Source: Populus alba (Eukaryota; Streptophyta; Magnoliopsida; Malpighiales; Salicaceae). From it: a stretch of 64,000 bases of DNA. The notes beneath the pieces are model-generated. The model did not search any database, was not told where the DNA came from, and saw only the letters and a program-made list of their open reading frames with translations. Location: positions 15,727,357 through 15,791,356 of the forward strand of contig NC_133302.1 in the NCBI RefSeq assembly GCF_005239225.2. Reading direction: 5' to 3'. This document shows positions 35,989 through 49,439 of the stretch, piece by piece. The position numbers and the translations under genes are program-made. The stretch's first letter is position 1. Every line of letters begins with the position of its first letter.

Positions 35989-38900
35989 TATGTGAAGAAA
36001 AAAATGGATTTGAGTTATGCATGATAAGTCAACTTAATTTATATTGATATTATTTATATTAGTACATAATAATATAAGGGGAAAGGATGAAGAGTTATAT
36101 CCTGACGATAATTGTTAAGAATTGCAACTCTTCACCCTTATAAATATATTTATTAACGGTAATAAATAATTACAGGAAAATAAAAAAACTAATTCTTTGT
36201 AAAAAAAAAGAAAAAAAAAAGAGAGAGGAAAGACTCTCAGATCAAACTTGCTGTGAATTCACTGAAGAATTGTTTCTGCAAACAAGGTACACTTAGACAA
36301 TGAATAACAAGCATTATTCATTATTATTTAATATGATTGCACTTAGATTAGTGATACAAATTTCTTGAAACATGTTTATGTTTTTTCTCTGTTTTTTTTT
36401 TTTTAATATTGGTATCAGAGCATGTTGTTACGTCTTTCCTAGTCTAAATAACATGTTTGATCCAATTATTTTTAACATAGTTGATACATTTAAAAAGAAG
36501 GTATAGTTTTGGACAAAAAAATTAACTATTGAAAGTTGTTTGCTTTTAATTATGTGCATAAGTTATAACTTAATAATATTAAGTTGTGGATATAATGTAT
36601 GTTCATGAAATCCCAAGTTTGCTTTGTGTGTTGAATTTATGTGCAAAATGAAATTCTTCAAAAACTACAAATTCCAAGTGATTTGTTTGCTTTTATCTTT
36701 TGCAATTTCAAAGTTTTCTTTTAGAAAGAATTGTGGAGTGGATATTTGATTTCTCTTAAATTCTACATAAATTAAGAGGGAAAAAGAAAAAGAAAAAAGA
36801 GAAGTACCCTATGCATAATAGAAATTATTTACATTAAATGGTATGTTTATCAAGAAAATATTTATTATAAATTTTAGTTGATAATAAACAAAAATTACAA
36901 CTAGAATTCGAATCTAAAATGATGCAAATATATGGCAATCACAACTAGGCTACCTAATTTTTTTTTTCCAATTATACAACATATAAGAATGTAAACAGAG
37001 TTTAGTGACAATAGATAATTATAAAAATTATCCAAGTTGTCATGCATTTTTTACCTCGTAACTTGAAGCAAATGAAGATACATTTGACCTCCAATAGAAA
37101 TATTAAGATTATAAAGGATGCAATACACCACCTTGACATGGAAAAGGATCACCTTGAAGCCAGCAAACCTAGAACTCATATATACATGGTTAGTTCTAAT
37201 TCACAAGGTGCAAGATAAAAGAAGTGTAGACACTAAAATAGATCTCAGTATAAGAAAGGTAAAGAGAAAGCTACCAAGAAGCAAAAGTTTAACCAACTAG
37301 GAAAATAAAAACATCCTTTTAAAAAGAAAATGAACAATATAACAAAAGTCAAGTGCTTTAATCGTGATAATAAAAGAATATTTTTCTCGTGATTGTAGCA
37401 AGCCCAAAAATTTAAAAGACTTTTATGTACTTATGAGTAAAATAAATGTTTCTAGTTTTGTTTTTCTAATTGAATCCAATTATTTGTTCTATAGACTTAG
37501 AAGCCACTGACCATGTAGTGAAGGATAGGGATGCCTTCATGGAATTTCAGTGAGTCCCACTTGGAACACGATGGATACATGTTGGAAACAACTCTAGAGT
37601 AGATGTGAGAGGGATTGGAACATGTATGTCAGTCATGCATGGAGGACAAACCTTAATTCTACATGATATGTTATATGTTTTAGATATTCGTTAAAATTTA
37701 GTTTTGTGTTGGTTCTACTAAAACTAGGTTTTGATTTGTATTTTCATGAAAATAGTGTTAACTTGTCATTAGAAATAAGTTTTTATGGTAATGGATATTT
37801 CTTGGATGGTTTTATTGTATTAGATGTTAATTATAATACAAGTAATGTTTTTTTTTTTGGTTATTTATATCTTCTATTAACTGTGAGAATGGTGTGACTT
37901 TATAGCATATAAGGCTAGGCCATTTAGGCCAACAATTAATGAATAGTTTGGCCAAAAAAAGTTTATTGGGAAATGTTGGAAAAATAGATTTATCTATTTG
38001 TGAATATTGCGTAGCTGGAAAAACAACAAGAAAACCATTTGAAAAAGATACTAGAGGTGAATTTTCATTGCAATTAAATAATTATGATATTTATTGTTCG
38101 ATGAATATGAGAGCAAGACTCTATTTCATCACCTTTATATATGATATTTTAGTTTTTCTTTTAATTTGTTATAAATCATAAGCTTTAAGTTGTTTCATTA
38201 AGTTCATGAACCTAGTGAAGAATCAATTAGACATGAAAATAAAAAATTTGAGAACCAATCGAGATCGTGAGTATTTATCTAGTCATTTTAGAAAATTATA
38301 TAATGAAAGAGGAATAGAACGATATTTAACTATTCTTGGAATACTATAAACAAAATGGTGTTGCATATCAACAAAATATAATCCTATTTAAAATGGTTAG
38401 GTCAATAATGAAACAAGTAAATTTACATATCATTTATTAGAGTGATGCACCATTAACGGCCATATATGTAATTAATTATATAATATTTTTAAGTCAGTTA
38501 CAACTACACTATATGAATTATAGACAAAACAAAAACTTGATTTTAGTTTTTTGAAACCTTTGGGGGTTGTGGTGTTTATGCTCACTATTCTTCTTCTAAA
38601 TATGAAAAACTAGGTCCAAGAGGGAAGAAATATATCTTTATAAGATATTTTGAACACTCAAAAGGACAAATGTTCATAAATGAGCAAGAAAGTAGAAATA
38701 TAGTTGAATTTGAAACATGAGATGTTACATTCTTAAAGAATCATTTTCCTAAACAAAGAGAAGTAGGTCAAGATCCATCTCTTTATGAAACTCAAGACTA
38801 GAATGCTTTAACTATACAAATTCAAATAGGCTCACTTTCAAGTGGAAGCAATTTATAGAAAGATGAATTAGTTTCAACTAAACCTTAATTGCTACCTATA

Positions 38901-41772
38901 GTGAATCCATCTATAATTGTTGGCCTGAGTGAGAGTAATATTTCCATTGATTCATTAATGAATAAATCACAGCTATGATGAACTGGTCATCATATTCATT
39001 CTTCGTCATCATTTTGAGATTGGAGGGGAATCACTTTTTGTTACTACACAAGATGAAGAGAAGCTAAGAAATATAATTGAAGCTCTTACATGCCCTACTA
39101 AGGAAAAATAGATTAAGTTATAAAAAAAAAAAGTTGAAATCTATGAAATCGAACCAAGTTTGAAAATTGATTGATTTACTGAAAGGATATAAGCTTATTG
39201 GGAACAAGTGGGTTCTTACAATAAAACGAAAGGTTGATGGTAGTGTCGAGAAATACAAGGCTCGATTAGTGGCTAAAAGATATACATAATAGGAAGGAAT
39301 TGACTATTATAAGACATTTTCACTTGTTTTACCTCAATAATATTAATTTTAGCTATAATAGCTTACTTAGATCTTAAATTACATCAAATGGATGTAAAGA
39401 TAACTTTTTTTAATGAAGAATTAGAAGAAGAAATATATATAAATAGGTTTTGTCAAGGAAAGCTAAAAACACAATGTGTGTAGACTTTTAAAGTCAATTT
39501 ATGGTCTAAAGTAAGAAGAATTTTGTGATTTTATCATTGTACGTAGATAACATATTGATAGTTGAAAATAATAAAAAGTATATTAATGAAACTAAAGGAT
39601 GGTTATCATCTAATTTTAAGATGAAAAACATGAGTGAAGCTCTATAAATTCTTGAAGTTCCATTCAAGAAAGTTATTATCTCTTTCACAAAAGTTATATA
39701 TTAACAAAATCCTTATGCAATTTAATATGTAAGATTGCAAACTCATATATAGTTTAATTTTGAAAGTTGAAGCCTTAAGCCATGAATTATATCCTAAGAC
39801 TTCATTAAAAAAAAAAAAGGAACAAATGAGCAAAGTTCCTTATTCCAATATAGTTGTTACTTTAATGTATGCAATCATGTATACAACACCTAATATTTGT
39901 TATGTTGTTGGTCTAGTAAGTATATATCAATTCAACCAAGGTCAAGCATATTGGAAAGCAATAAGAAGGATACTAAGATATCTAAAAGGCATAACCGATT
40001 ATTCATTGTGTTATCAAGGGAAATGATCTTTGATTAAGAGGGTATATTCATGCTAATTAGGGAGTCGATTATGATGAAAGAAAATCTACCTATGGTTTTG
40101 TTTTCTTATTGAATAATAGTGTTATAACATGGAGTAGTGAGAAACATTCTTGAATAGCCTTATCCATGATGGAAACTGAATTTGTGGCATTTTTTATTGC
40201 AGTATAATAAGTTATTTGGTTGAAATGTTTTTTGGTTAATTTGGGAGTGTCTGATATTGTTATTAACCTAGTAAGAGTGAACTATGATAGTCAAACTGCA
40301 ATAACATATACAAAAAACCTTTAGTACCATGAAAAAACAAAACACGTAGATATCATGCATAATTTTGTTAAGGACATGATTGCATGTAAGGAATTGAACA
40401 TGAAGCATATTTTTACACAAGAAATGGTTGCATATCCATTTACAAAGCTTATTTCAAGAGATGTTTTCAATAGGCATGTTCAGTCACTTGGATTATGTAG
40501 ATATTGATGTATTAATGTATAATATTTTTCCCAAAATGTTCATGTCTATTTATATTATTAATAATGATGGTATTGATGCCTAATTACGTAAGTTGTAGGA
40601 CATACATACATGTTTGTATTTAATACATACATTAAAAATAAACTGTGAGAAATATGTCAGACAAATAAAAAATTAACCTTTTTAAACAGGTAATCGCCTC
40701 CTTTATATTGCAATGAATAAGGGTGATATAATTTTAAACTTATTATATAAGTAATAAGAGAGCACTTAAGTTTAATTTATGAAGTTTCTCCTTAATTGGA
40801 AAAAAGGTCATTCAAATATATGTCATAACTTTGACCCTAAATGATTATTTAAAATATCACTATATTTGTCTTATCTCTATATGTGAGTTTTGATTAATCA
40901 AAAGCAAATAAATAGATAAGTGAACTCAAAATTAGACATTGAATGAGTATGAACTATTATATATACAATATTATTAATGAAGACATACACTCCAGAGATG
41001 ATATCATAGCATGTGTTTAATACAATAAATATATAATATGACCAAATAAAGGTAATGCAAAACAAGATCTCAATTTGATAGTGTGACCCTAAAACTTATT
41101 AGTAATCTTTACTCGTGCTCTTATGACTCTCGTCTGTTTCTCAAGACTTAAATTATATTTTGTAATCTTAGCATGTTTCCATAGGATTAAGAATGATTTA
41201 ATATACAGGGACATTTGCAAGAAAAGCGAGTCAAGTAGAAGTTAAAAGAATCAAGAAAAGAGAGGAGAAAAATCATTTTGGAATTATCACATCGACTTAT
41301 ATTCATTGGTCGATCAATTATATTTGTTTATGTGATAAGACATAATTATGAATATATGAAATATAATAAATGAGATCATAAGAGATAAAAGATGTGATGA
41401 ATGATTTAAAGTAGTACATATTGCATCTACTTTATCTCATGATTAAAAAACTATATACTGTTAACAAATATGTATAGCAATTAAGCTCTTGAAGCATGCC
41501 TGGTCACACGATCTATTTGTTAGTATGAATTTTACAAAAATAATAAGAGAGTTCTTCTCATTATGTGTTAATAGGAGATGAATGAAAAAATGGATTTGGG
41601 TCACCTATGATGTGTCAACCCAATCCATATAAATATCATTTATATTATTAAGATAATATAAGGAAAAAAGATGAATTATTATATCCCAACAATAAGTGAC
41701 AAAAGTTGTAACTCTTCACCCTTACAAATATATATTTGTTAATCGTAACAAACAATAACAAGTAAAAATTAT
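35989..41772 (+). mobile_element. Degenerate Ty1/copia LTR retrotransposon
   Basis: The 5' LTR is about 35989-36408 (starts TGTGAAGAAAAAAATGG). Its end is followed by the primer site TGGTATCAGAGC (36410-36421), complementary to initiator tRNA-Met. The 3' LTR begins near 41563; from there 'aaaaatggatttgggtcacc', 'atttatattattaagataat' and 'gttgtaactcttcaccctta' match 36001-36145. The 3' LTR keeps only about 210 bp and stops against a TRIM-like LTR. The pol order protease, integrase, reverse transcriptase, RNase H identifies copia. The 1 kb between the end of pol (40507) and the 3' LTR is AT-rich and unusually long. The element is dead: many stops and deletions. Confidence 0.8.
37340..40507 (+). 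pseudogene. Copia gag-pol relic
   Basis: Readable pieces in order are as follows. A zinc-knuckle remnant KVKCFNRDNKR (about 37345). A protease region with DLEATDHVVKDRDAF (from 37494), where the family's catalytic D-S/T-G has become D-L-E, then GNNSRVDVRGIGTC. GAG-pre-integrase with GKIDLSICEYCVAGKTTRKP (about 37978). Integrase pieces with RTNRDREYL-like and LFIKFMNL-like stretches (38180-38400). Reverse transcriptase with NKWVLTIKRKVDGS and YKARLVAKR (39205-39285), AYLDLKLHQMDV (39363) and YVDNILIV (39540). RNase H region with PYSNIVVTLMYAIMYTTPNI and AIRRILRYLKGITDYSLCYQ (39838-40020), and the C-terminal end HVQSLGLCRY (about 40476-40504). Numerous stops and frame changes; no function. Confidence 0.85.
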
Positions 41773-41871
41773 CAAAGAACCATTTCAATCCAATAGTTTA
41801 TATTGTTAGGTGAGGTTGTAAAAAATAATTTTAGATGAGGTCCCAAGAATAGTTTTATATTATTCTCTAAC
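41773..41871 (-). repeat. TRIM-like LTR, abutting the copia 3' LTR
   Basis: The plus strand reads 'tcaaagaaccatttcaatcc' ... 'tttatattattctctaaca', the reverse complement of the 77-bp TRIM-like LTR at 10901. It is enlarged by an internal duplication ('gatgaggt' twice, about 25 bp extra). It starts exactly where the copia 3' LTR stops matching. Confidence 0.5.
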
Positions 41872-42295
41872 ACGTTTCCTTTGGCTGCAAAGCATCCATG
41901 TAATAACACAAACAAGCTGCAAACATGATGTAAACATAAGTTGAACCTCGAACATCTCAACTTAAAAATCATACAATGAAGTGAATTAACACAGACAAAC
42001 AAATGGGTCAGATGTTAATGGATTCATTAGCATTTAACATTCTCAACTGAGTTTCTAAAATGCAAGAATCCGTATAGTCTGCATAATACATAAACTGATA
42101 CTAGACATGTGCTCTATGTGCAATACCCTTGGTCAGTATGAAACACATGGATGGTCCAGCCCTCTGAAATTCATGCAGAACTAGACAGGAACTGTGAGTG
42201 AAGATGAAGGAATATTTTTCCTCAAGCCCAAGTCTAACCTTGTACGTGGCTCCTAGGAGGAAACATGTGACCGGTATTTTACATTCATTCCAACA
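41872..42295. other. Intergenic, downstream of the CIP7-like gene
   Basis: No gene. The part near 42296 should be 3' UTR of the minus-strand CIP7-like gene. Confidence 0.4.
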
Positions 42296-45200
42296 TCAAT
42301 GGAACTTGGTCTCATTTGGTTTGCTGCCCCTAAATGCTGAAAGAGAGAAGAATGACCTTGTTGCTGAGACAAAAATATTAGAGGATGTCAAAGTCTACTT
42401 AAATTCACCACTAAAGGAGGAAAAAAAAAAAAAAAAGAACTACAAATTACTCAGAGTACATGAAAGGAGAAGGAAAAACCAATAAAGAACACAGTATAGC
42501 GAAAAAGAATCACAACTGACCCTTAGTTGTAGAGGTTGCAGTTGACACATTGCCCTTGTGCAACTGATGCGAACTCTGGGCATTGAATTTGCTTATGTTT
42601 GATTGAGCTGCATCCAGAATATCAAATACATGTTATACATGACAAATTGAAAAGTTAGCATGTGGAAGAAAGAAAAACAGATCACCTATAATCATCCAAT
42701 TTTTTATTGTAAAAAGACAAACAAAAAATAAAAATTGCCAAAGCCAGGAAGAAAAAGTACCCAGCAGAAGTTCTTGGGCATTCACATTTCTGTCATATCC
42801 TTCAAAGAAAGAAGTCTGTTGCTGCCCGCTGTCCTTTGAATGATGGGCTGCCTTTCTCAGAAGATTGTCAGTGTTTCTCTTATTGATAGCTTTAGATTCC
42901 TCGCCATCATCCTCTCCTTCAGAATAAACAGATGGGCTAGACCAACCTGTCATATTTGCATCTCCTTTACTCTTCCTAGCAAACTTCAAAAGCCTTTTCA
43001 ACCCCTTTGGTGCATCTTTTTGGTAGACCACTGAAGGAGGATTTTCAGCATTTCCCCACTCGACAATATCAGGCTCACTGTTGTTGTCTTCTTGCAGCAT
43101 CTGAGAAAGAGAATGACGAACACCTTGACTAGGAAACCCCACTGGTGCAACACGGACTGGAGGGCTATGTTGAGTAGTGGCATCTCCATGCATGCTAGGC
43201 AGGTCCTTTTGCTCTTCTATTTCCACCCACGCACTGGGAGAGATAACCGAGTCTTCTTGGGACTCAAAGTTTGCCAAAGATTGAACCGTATCTTTGAAGC
43301 CATCATCAACATCAGTGGCAAGCTCTTCGAAGTTCTCCACCTCACCTGAATTCTGATGGCTATTTCCCCCTGTTTCTGAATCCATAGCAGCACCAAAATG
43401 ACTCGCTGCCACACTATCCTGATCTTTATGCTCACTAACCTGGACAGAAGCGTTAACAACCACCTCATTCTCTTGACTTTCTGACATACTCCCACAGTTT
43501 ACAGAAGACTCCCCCGTCTGGGAAGAATCTTTTGTCTTGTTCACAATGGGAGGGCCACTTCTAGATCCCTTGCGGAGGAAGGGTTTTGATTCCACTGGAA
43601 CAACAGTACTTTTTTTGGTAACCTTATTATAGAAACTAGGCTTTGATGGAACCATGGCAGAACTATCTTCAGCAACTGCTGCAGCTTTTGTTTTTGTTGT
43701 TTTTCCACTTTTTGTTACAGTTTGCTGCATCCTCTCTTTTACCCCCTTTAAGCTCTTGTTAGCATCAGCTCGTGTTTCCTTTACAATTCTATGCTGTGGC
43801 TGGGATCTTTCAACTTTAGCATTTGATCGAGGAAGCAATGCTGTTGACTGGGATTTTCGACTCTTTGGTGTGGTACCAGCAGATGAGATTCCTGAAGGAG
43901 TTTTAGATGGAGATGATACTGGCCCTCTGGTTGGTGGTGTTGATGGCCATGATTTACGAGTGGCAGGCAAGGTCGTTGTTTTAGATGAAACCTTTTTTGT
44001 GACAGAAGATTTTAGGCTGTCTTTTCGGAGATCGGCAGATTGAGATGGATTCTTGAGAGATTTTTGGGGTTTGCTTGGTAGATGCTTCTTACCAACATCC
44101 TTCACATTTTTGGTAGCTATTTCAGCTTTTCTCGCATCAAGAATTTGCTGCATTGCTCTAAATTGCGCTTCTTTTTCTGCTCTCTTTTCAGCATTCTCTC
44201 CTCTAAGTTTCCTATCCCTCTTCTCTTTGTAGTGATCATAAAATCCACCCCTCTGCTCAGAAAGGATATTTTGGTTTTTGACAGTTTTAGGCTTTTGGGT
44301 TTTCACAGGCCTGCTTTCCATCATTTTCATCAACATCTCGTTCAACTCCGCTTCCTTTTGTCGACTCCATTCCACTGAGTCTGCTGTTCTTCCATTTCCT
44401 TCCTTTCCTTGGGCTGCATTAGCATCTGTTTCAACATCTACTGCATGCTGTTCCTTTTCTTCCCATCTCTCCAACTCTCCATCAACTTCAGCAGTCTCAG
44501 AAAGATTTTGACCTCCTGGTGTAAAATCAGACTCTAATTTTTCCTCAACCAAATTATTTGAGATTTCTTTATCTGCAATATCATTACAAGGAAGAGGAAC
44601 AGAGTCTTCTGAACTAAGCTCTTGTTGACAGAGACTGGAACTTTCTGCAACACCAGAACTCCATCTTCTTAAAACAGATTTATTTGTACAGAGAGAAATG
44701 TTTGATGACAAGCTCTTTTTTAGGGCATCTACGCTTTGATCCTTTTGCTTTCTTTCAAAAAGATTGATCGCATCTTGAACACTCATCCTTCGGATATTAG
44801 TTTCAGGTTTCTTACCGGATTGTTCAGATCCTTCCTCCTCACTACTAATTTCAGCTACATCTCTATGAGATGATGTCCTTTCTCTGGTAGGATAAAAGTT
44901 CAGGCTTTTAATTGTTAGTGCAGCTGCCCTGTGTGAGCCAGCTCTCCCAATTTGAACCCTCCGCATTGGAGAAGCTGACCTTCTAGGTGCTGCGGATCTT
45001 GAAAGAGCTCGACTTCTTTCCACAGATTGTTTATTTTCATCACTCGAATCTGAAGACTCCTCACTGTCAGTTGAGCCCTGTCGCTCAACCTGGGCAGCCT
45101 TTGCTGGTGAAACACCATATTTTACTGGTGGTAATGAATATACAGGTCTTGAAATTGGAGCATCTTCATCCATCTTGCTTGCATTGTCAATTGTTGAAGA

Positions 45201-48028
45201 ATGCTTGTCGTCATTTAGGAGTACATCTGCCTCACCCTTTTGGCTCAATTCTAAGATTTTGCACAAAGAATTCCTATACATACCAGATGAAATCTAGAGT
45301 CAGAAATATAATCTTCTTTACATTGAAAGACTAAAATGAACATTTTAAGTAATGTGAGGCTGCATCTACAATTTTTTTTGTAGCAACTAGGAATTTAGAT
45401 CACCTATGCACAATTTGTTCTTGTGGGTGACTTACTTTAGATCTGTTGCGCCAAAATAATCACAAAATTCTACCAAATAAGTGATTTCTTTACAGGAGCA
45501 GGCAGCACCAAAAGCATGGTTTAGAGCTGTAGCCAATTCTGTTTTTAATGCAGTAAGCCTCAGGTCCATAGCTCGCAGCAGTTCATTTCTGGCAATACAA
45601 TCATCTATAGCTTAGAGGATATGCAGCCCTTATAGAAGCTCATTGGAAATACTAGCAATCAGAAGAACTTACCTTGAAGTATCTGATAATGCAATTTTCG
45701 CTTCAGCCTAAACAGGTCCAGACAACTTATTTTAGTTGTTATAATATTCACAATAATAACCTAATCCAATGTACAAATAAGAGAGAACTCATAAAACAAG
45801 GAGGTAAAAGCAATTACTTTGACTGTTGATTCTGTCTCAATTGAGTCATAGCCACCTGTCAAATAAGGAAAGATATACAATCAAATATCAGATAAAAACT
45901 GAAACTCAGATCTCAGCAGATTCGGTACAAATATCACATTGTTTTAAGCCAATATGTCCACTGAGCACAGTAGCTAACTACTATTAATATGACAATGAAG
46001 TTGACTTATATGCTTGGACATCCATGATGCTAACATTATGAATTGATGTCAAGAATAAATGTGGCATGAGCTGGATAATCACCTGCAAAAACAAGTTTAG
46101 TTCATCGAGACACATTGTTTACAAATTGAGATGATAAACAGCATCACTTGTCTTTGATGGAGATGGTGTGGCCAGCCAGTGACAACGAGTACTTTAAAAC
46201 TACCAAGTTGATGACTGACAATGAGTACTTTAAAACTACCAAAGTTGATGACTATCTGGCACATTCTATATTTCCATATATCTCTCTGCTTATAAAACAA
46301 CTTTATTGCCATGATTTTGTTACAGATGAAGTGATAAAAACCAAATTGGATCTTCAACTGATTTGTTTCAGAAATTCCTTTGTTGGCAATGGAAAATTAC
46401 CAATAAGAAGAATATTTGATTATATATTTGATGTAACTATACTTTCCAGAATCCAGAATAACAAACAAGTGTAAACTTCCATGTTTCTTTAAGCAAGTCA
46501 CCTGTTTCTCCACTTTTAGAATGATCCTGATGCCCCTGACAAAAGAAATTTTTTGTTAACAAGACACTCTAGGCAATATAATATATTATATGAAAGGAAA
46601 CTGGAGCTGACCTGAGCAGATAAGGAAAGATGAAATTTTCTGGCCTCCTCTAATTGGGAGATCTCACCCTCAATAGTCTTGCTGGTATTCACTAAATCAA
46701 GTGAACCAGCAATTTTCAGGAATCTGAGAAGAATTATAATTATTTTAATAACAGAACAAACAAGCACCCACAATTAATTCAAACATAAACAGAAAGACAA
46801 ATGCAAACTATGTTACAAAAACCTGTTCAAAGTTGATTTTGTGAACCATGGTACATTGCTGAGTTCTCCTGTTACTTGGAGTTTGAAGATAGCATTAGTT
46901 CCTTTAGCGTACAATTTACGTACTTCTGGCAAATGTGGCAAGAGTTGCTCCAGCAGGCCAACAGCTAATTTCTCAACCTCGTCATCACCACAAACAAATA
47001 TCTCGTACCTAAAATAGCAGTGGATACATTAGAGGGGTTCACCAAAAAAAAAAAAAACTGAAAAGGAATGCCTGTATATGCTTAGAGATGAGATTAAATA
47101 TCTATCAAACTTGAAGGAGGAATGCCATCAATGGCGCCAAGCTTTAGATGCAGGACAAAGCTAACTAATAAATGAAAGTAGAGCCACGAAACTAGAAAAA
47201 AAATTTACTTCAACACCCCAACCCCCACCCAAAAGAAAAAAAAAAATCCTGAAACCTGGTTGGCACAGTAATAGATTTACTTAATTAGTAACCATATTTG
47301 TTTCATGGAAAGAAGTGCTAGGCAAAGCATTGTATACCTCTTGAATATTGACAGGACATTACTCAATCTTTGAACTACTTATATAGGGCTCTTCAAATGA
47401 TGTTCTAGATATAAAGTGGGTTCCATTTCTCAATGAACAAACATCATTGCTTGGTACTTCGACTTCTTTTAATATGAAATGGTGGTTCTTGAAGCAAAGA
47501 CATGCACTTGGACTGGAAAATTATTTTTTTCCTTTGAGCTGAAGAAAAATTGGATTACATAATGGGTCCTATAAAATCCTGCGGTCTCTTACATAGATGA
47601 AAATATGCTTTCACACACATGTCTAGATGAATGAAATGAAGGAAATACACAGCTCACTGTATATTTTCTTTGGTTTAAATGCAATATTTTCGGTCTCTTT
47701 GACTAGCAATGCTGACCAATTATGCATGAAAGGCTATTAAAATGTCCATATGACTCAAATAACAGGTTATTCTGACAATGTTTCACAACTTCATTAACTC
47801 CTAGCTATTTCTAGCAACAGTCAGCACAGAACCATCAAGGTTGCAAGGCAACAAGGCAGAGTGACAACAAGTCAGCTTAAAATATCCTACTGTTCAATGA
47901 TATAAAGCATCTTGGTTGAAATGCTTAAACAATGTTTATGCAAAAACAACTAACTTGTTTTTAGTTGGAAAGATCTGAATCGTAGCATAATCCAGAGATG
48001 CATCAGGATCTATTCCGCTGTCCATCAT
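42296..48028 (-). CDS. CIP7: COP1-interacting protein 7 (CIP7) homologue, ten coding exons, 1099 aa
   Basis: Homologue of Arabidopsis CIP7, a nuclear protein that binds the light-signalling repressor COP1 and promotes expression of light-induced genes. Coding exons: 48028-47955, 47008-46823, 46723-46612, 46535-46502, 45855-45818, 45707-45673, 45588-45436, 45273-42761, 42607-42521, 42363-42296; the sum is 3300 nt with every phase matching. N-terminus MMDSGIDPDASLDYATIQIF; two adjacent ATGs, and the second may be used. KYEIFVCGDDEVEKLAVGLL and LNRFLKIAGSLDLVNTSKT form the conserved N-terminal domain. The 2.5-kb exon encodes a charged, Ser/Lys-rich, largely disordered region with RRMSVQDAINLFERKQKDQ, a KEKRDRKLRGENAEKRAEKE coiled coil and several basic nuclear-signal-like clusters. 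The C-terminus ends ATRSFFSLSAFRGSKPNE, typical of the family; this short last exon had to be found by splice logic. A 5' UTR exon (from 49304) precedes a 1.27-kb leader intron. Confidence 0.9.
46180..46252. repeat. 36/37-bp tandem duplication in a CIP7 intron
   Basis: A unit starting 'tgacaacgagtactttaaaa' (46180-46215) is repeated directly (46216-46252) with one substitution and one extra A. It makes the only repeat in the 108-codon plus-strand ORF there, which is not a gene. Confidence 0.8.
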
Positions 48029-49303
48029 AAGCACCTGAAAGGAAAGAAAACTTCATCTTTGCAGAAACAGAAGACCAATCTCACATCGTGCCATGCTTCA
48101 ACTTATTTTTTCAAGTATATGCATTACTTTAACAAGTATTATAAAAAATAAGTGCTTGCTATGGATCTAAAAAATACACATCAATAAAACTAGAACTCTC
48201 GATCTTCTGTTATATATACTGCCAGTTATATTTATTGAGAAATACCAAAACTCAAGACTGACAAAACAACAAGCTCAAAGAAAAAGGATAAGGAGGTGCA
48301 AGAACAGGAAAGATAAATAAATAGTTAAATCCCAGGAAATTTGTGCACGGATGGAGAGATTAAAATGAGACATCCATTAAAAATCTTAATTGCATTAAAC
48401 ATGAAAGCTACGAAGTATAAATCAGATTGTTATAACATTCAACCCAACAACAATAACAAATAGAGACAATAAAGCGAGTGATAGACAGACACAAAGATGC
48501 AGACACCCAATTTAAATTGATACAGTGAAAGTGATTCGCTGCCGGTCAAACATAAACGAAAACGAATGATGCTACATTTAAGAAGAAAAAAATAAATAGC
48601 AAGCTAAAATGTTTAGTACTAGCGTAGAGGAGTATGTCAAGAAATAAAAGCGGATTGCTTATTAACAGTGGCATGGGATCCAATCTGTTCGTCAGAAAAA
48701 AATTATTCCAAAAACAACTTCATCATCTACTTACTTGCAAAATGCTCTCAACCCCAGTGACAAAATTCAAAATTCAGCACTCATTGATACACAGACTTGA
48801 GACTGAACAAGAAATAACCAAAAACATAAAAAGCATATAAATGTTCATCCGACCAAAACAATTGAAAGAGCAGCCTTCTGTTAGGTGCAACTAAGAAGGG
48901 AGATTTATTTATTATTTTAGCTGATCTGTGCCAGCATAATTAAGAGCAAACTAACTACCTTTTACTAGAAAATTAAGCATCGAATCAGATCTAGGCGATG
49001 AAATGTTCTATCCTACACTAAACAACAGGACAAAAGAAAGAAAAGAACAAAAATTTAATAAAGAAAAGAAGAGGCACCACTCCACCATTCAGCACCGACA
49101 GCGAATTTTACAGTCAAGGCAAAAGGCATTTAGAATCTAAAGAGAAGTTCACTGGTACAACAAAGCATAGAGATAGAGCTTGTGCTGCGTTACAGAAAAT
49201 GGGAGTAGTAGGTAAAGAAACAGAGAAGAGAAGGAACTAACAACCAAAAAGAAAAGGGCCCATTTGAGTTAAAAAGAAAAAGGAAAGCACGAAGTTAGCT
49301 CAC

Positions 49304-49420
49304 CTTGGGTGAAGAAGAGAGGAGGGAAGGTAATGGAGGCTGATGAGCTCAAATTCTCAGGGGGTTGGATAGAACGAGATCTTGATGAATGAGGGGGAGG
49401 AGCTTCGTCAAGAATCATGC
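49304..49420 (-). other. 5' UTR exon of the CIP7-like gene
   Basis: On the minus strand a CT-rich leader runs to 'cttcttcacccaag' with a good donor (AAG|GTGAGC at 49304/49303). It joins 48034 after a 'cctttcag' acceptor, six bases before the start codon. The upstream end is approximate. A long leader intron is common in plant regulatory genes. Confidence 0.6.
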
Positions 49421-49439
49421 CATGTGTGGATGTGTGGCT

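Noticed and set aside
42198..42485. 95-codon plus-strand ORF
   Set aside because: It is antisense to the last CIP7 exon and 3' UTR, whose minus-strand reading is clearly conserved.
43654..44511. Several plus-strand ORFs opposite the large CIP7 exon
   Set aside because: Shadows of a Ser/Lys-rich coding exon on the minus strand.
46148..46474. 108-codon plus-strand ORF in a CIP7 intron
   Set aside because: Begins with a recent 36-bp duplication, no recognisable domain, and lies between two well-supported minus-strand exons.
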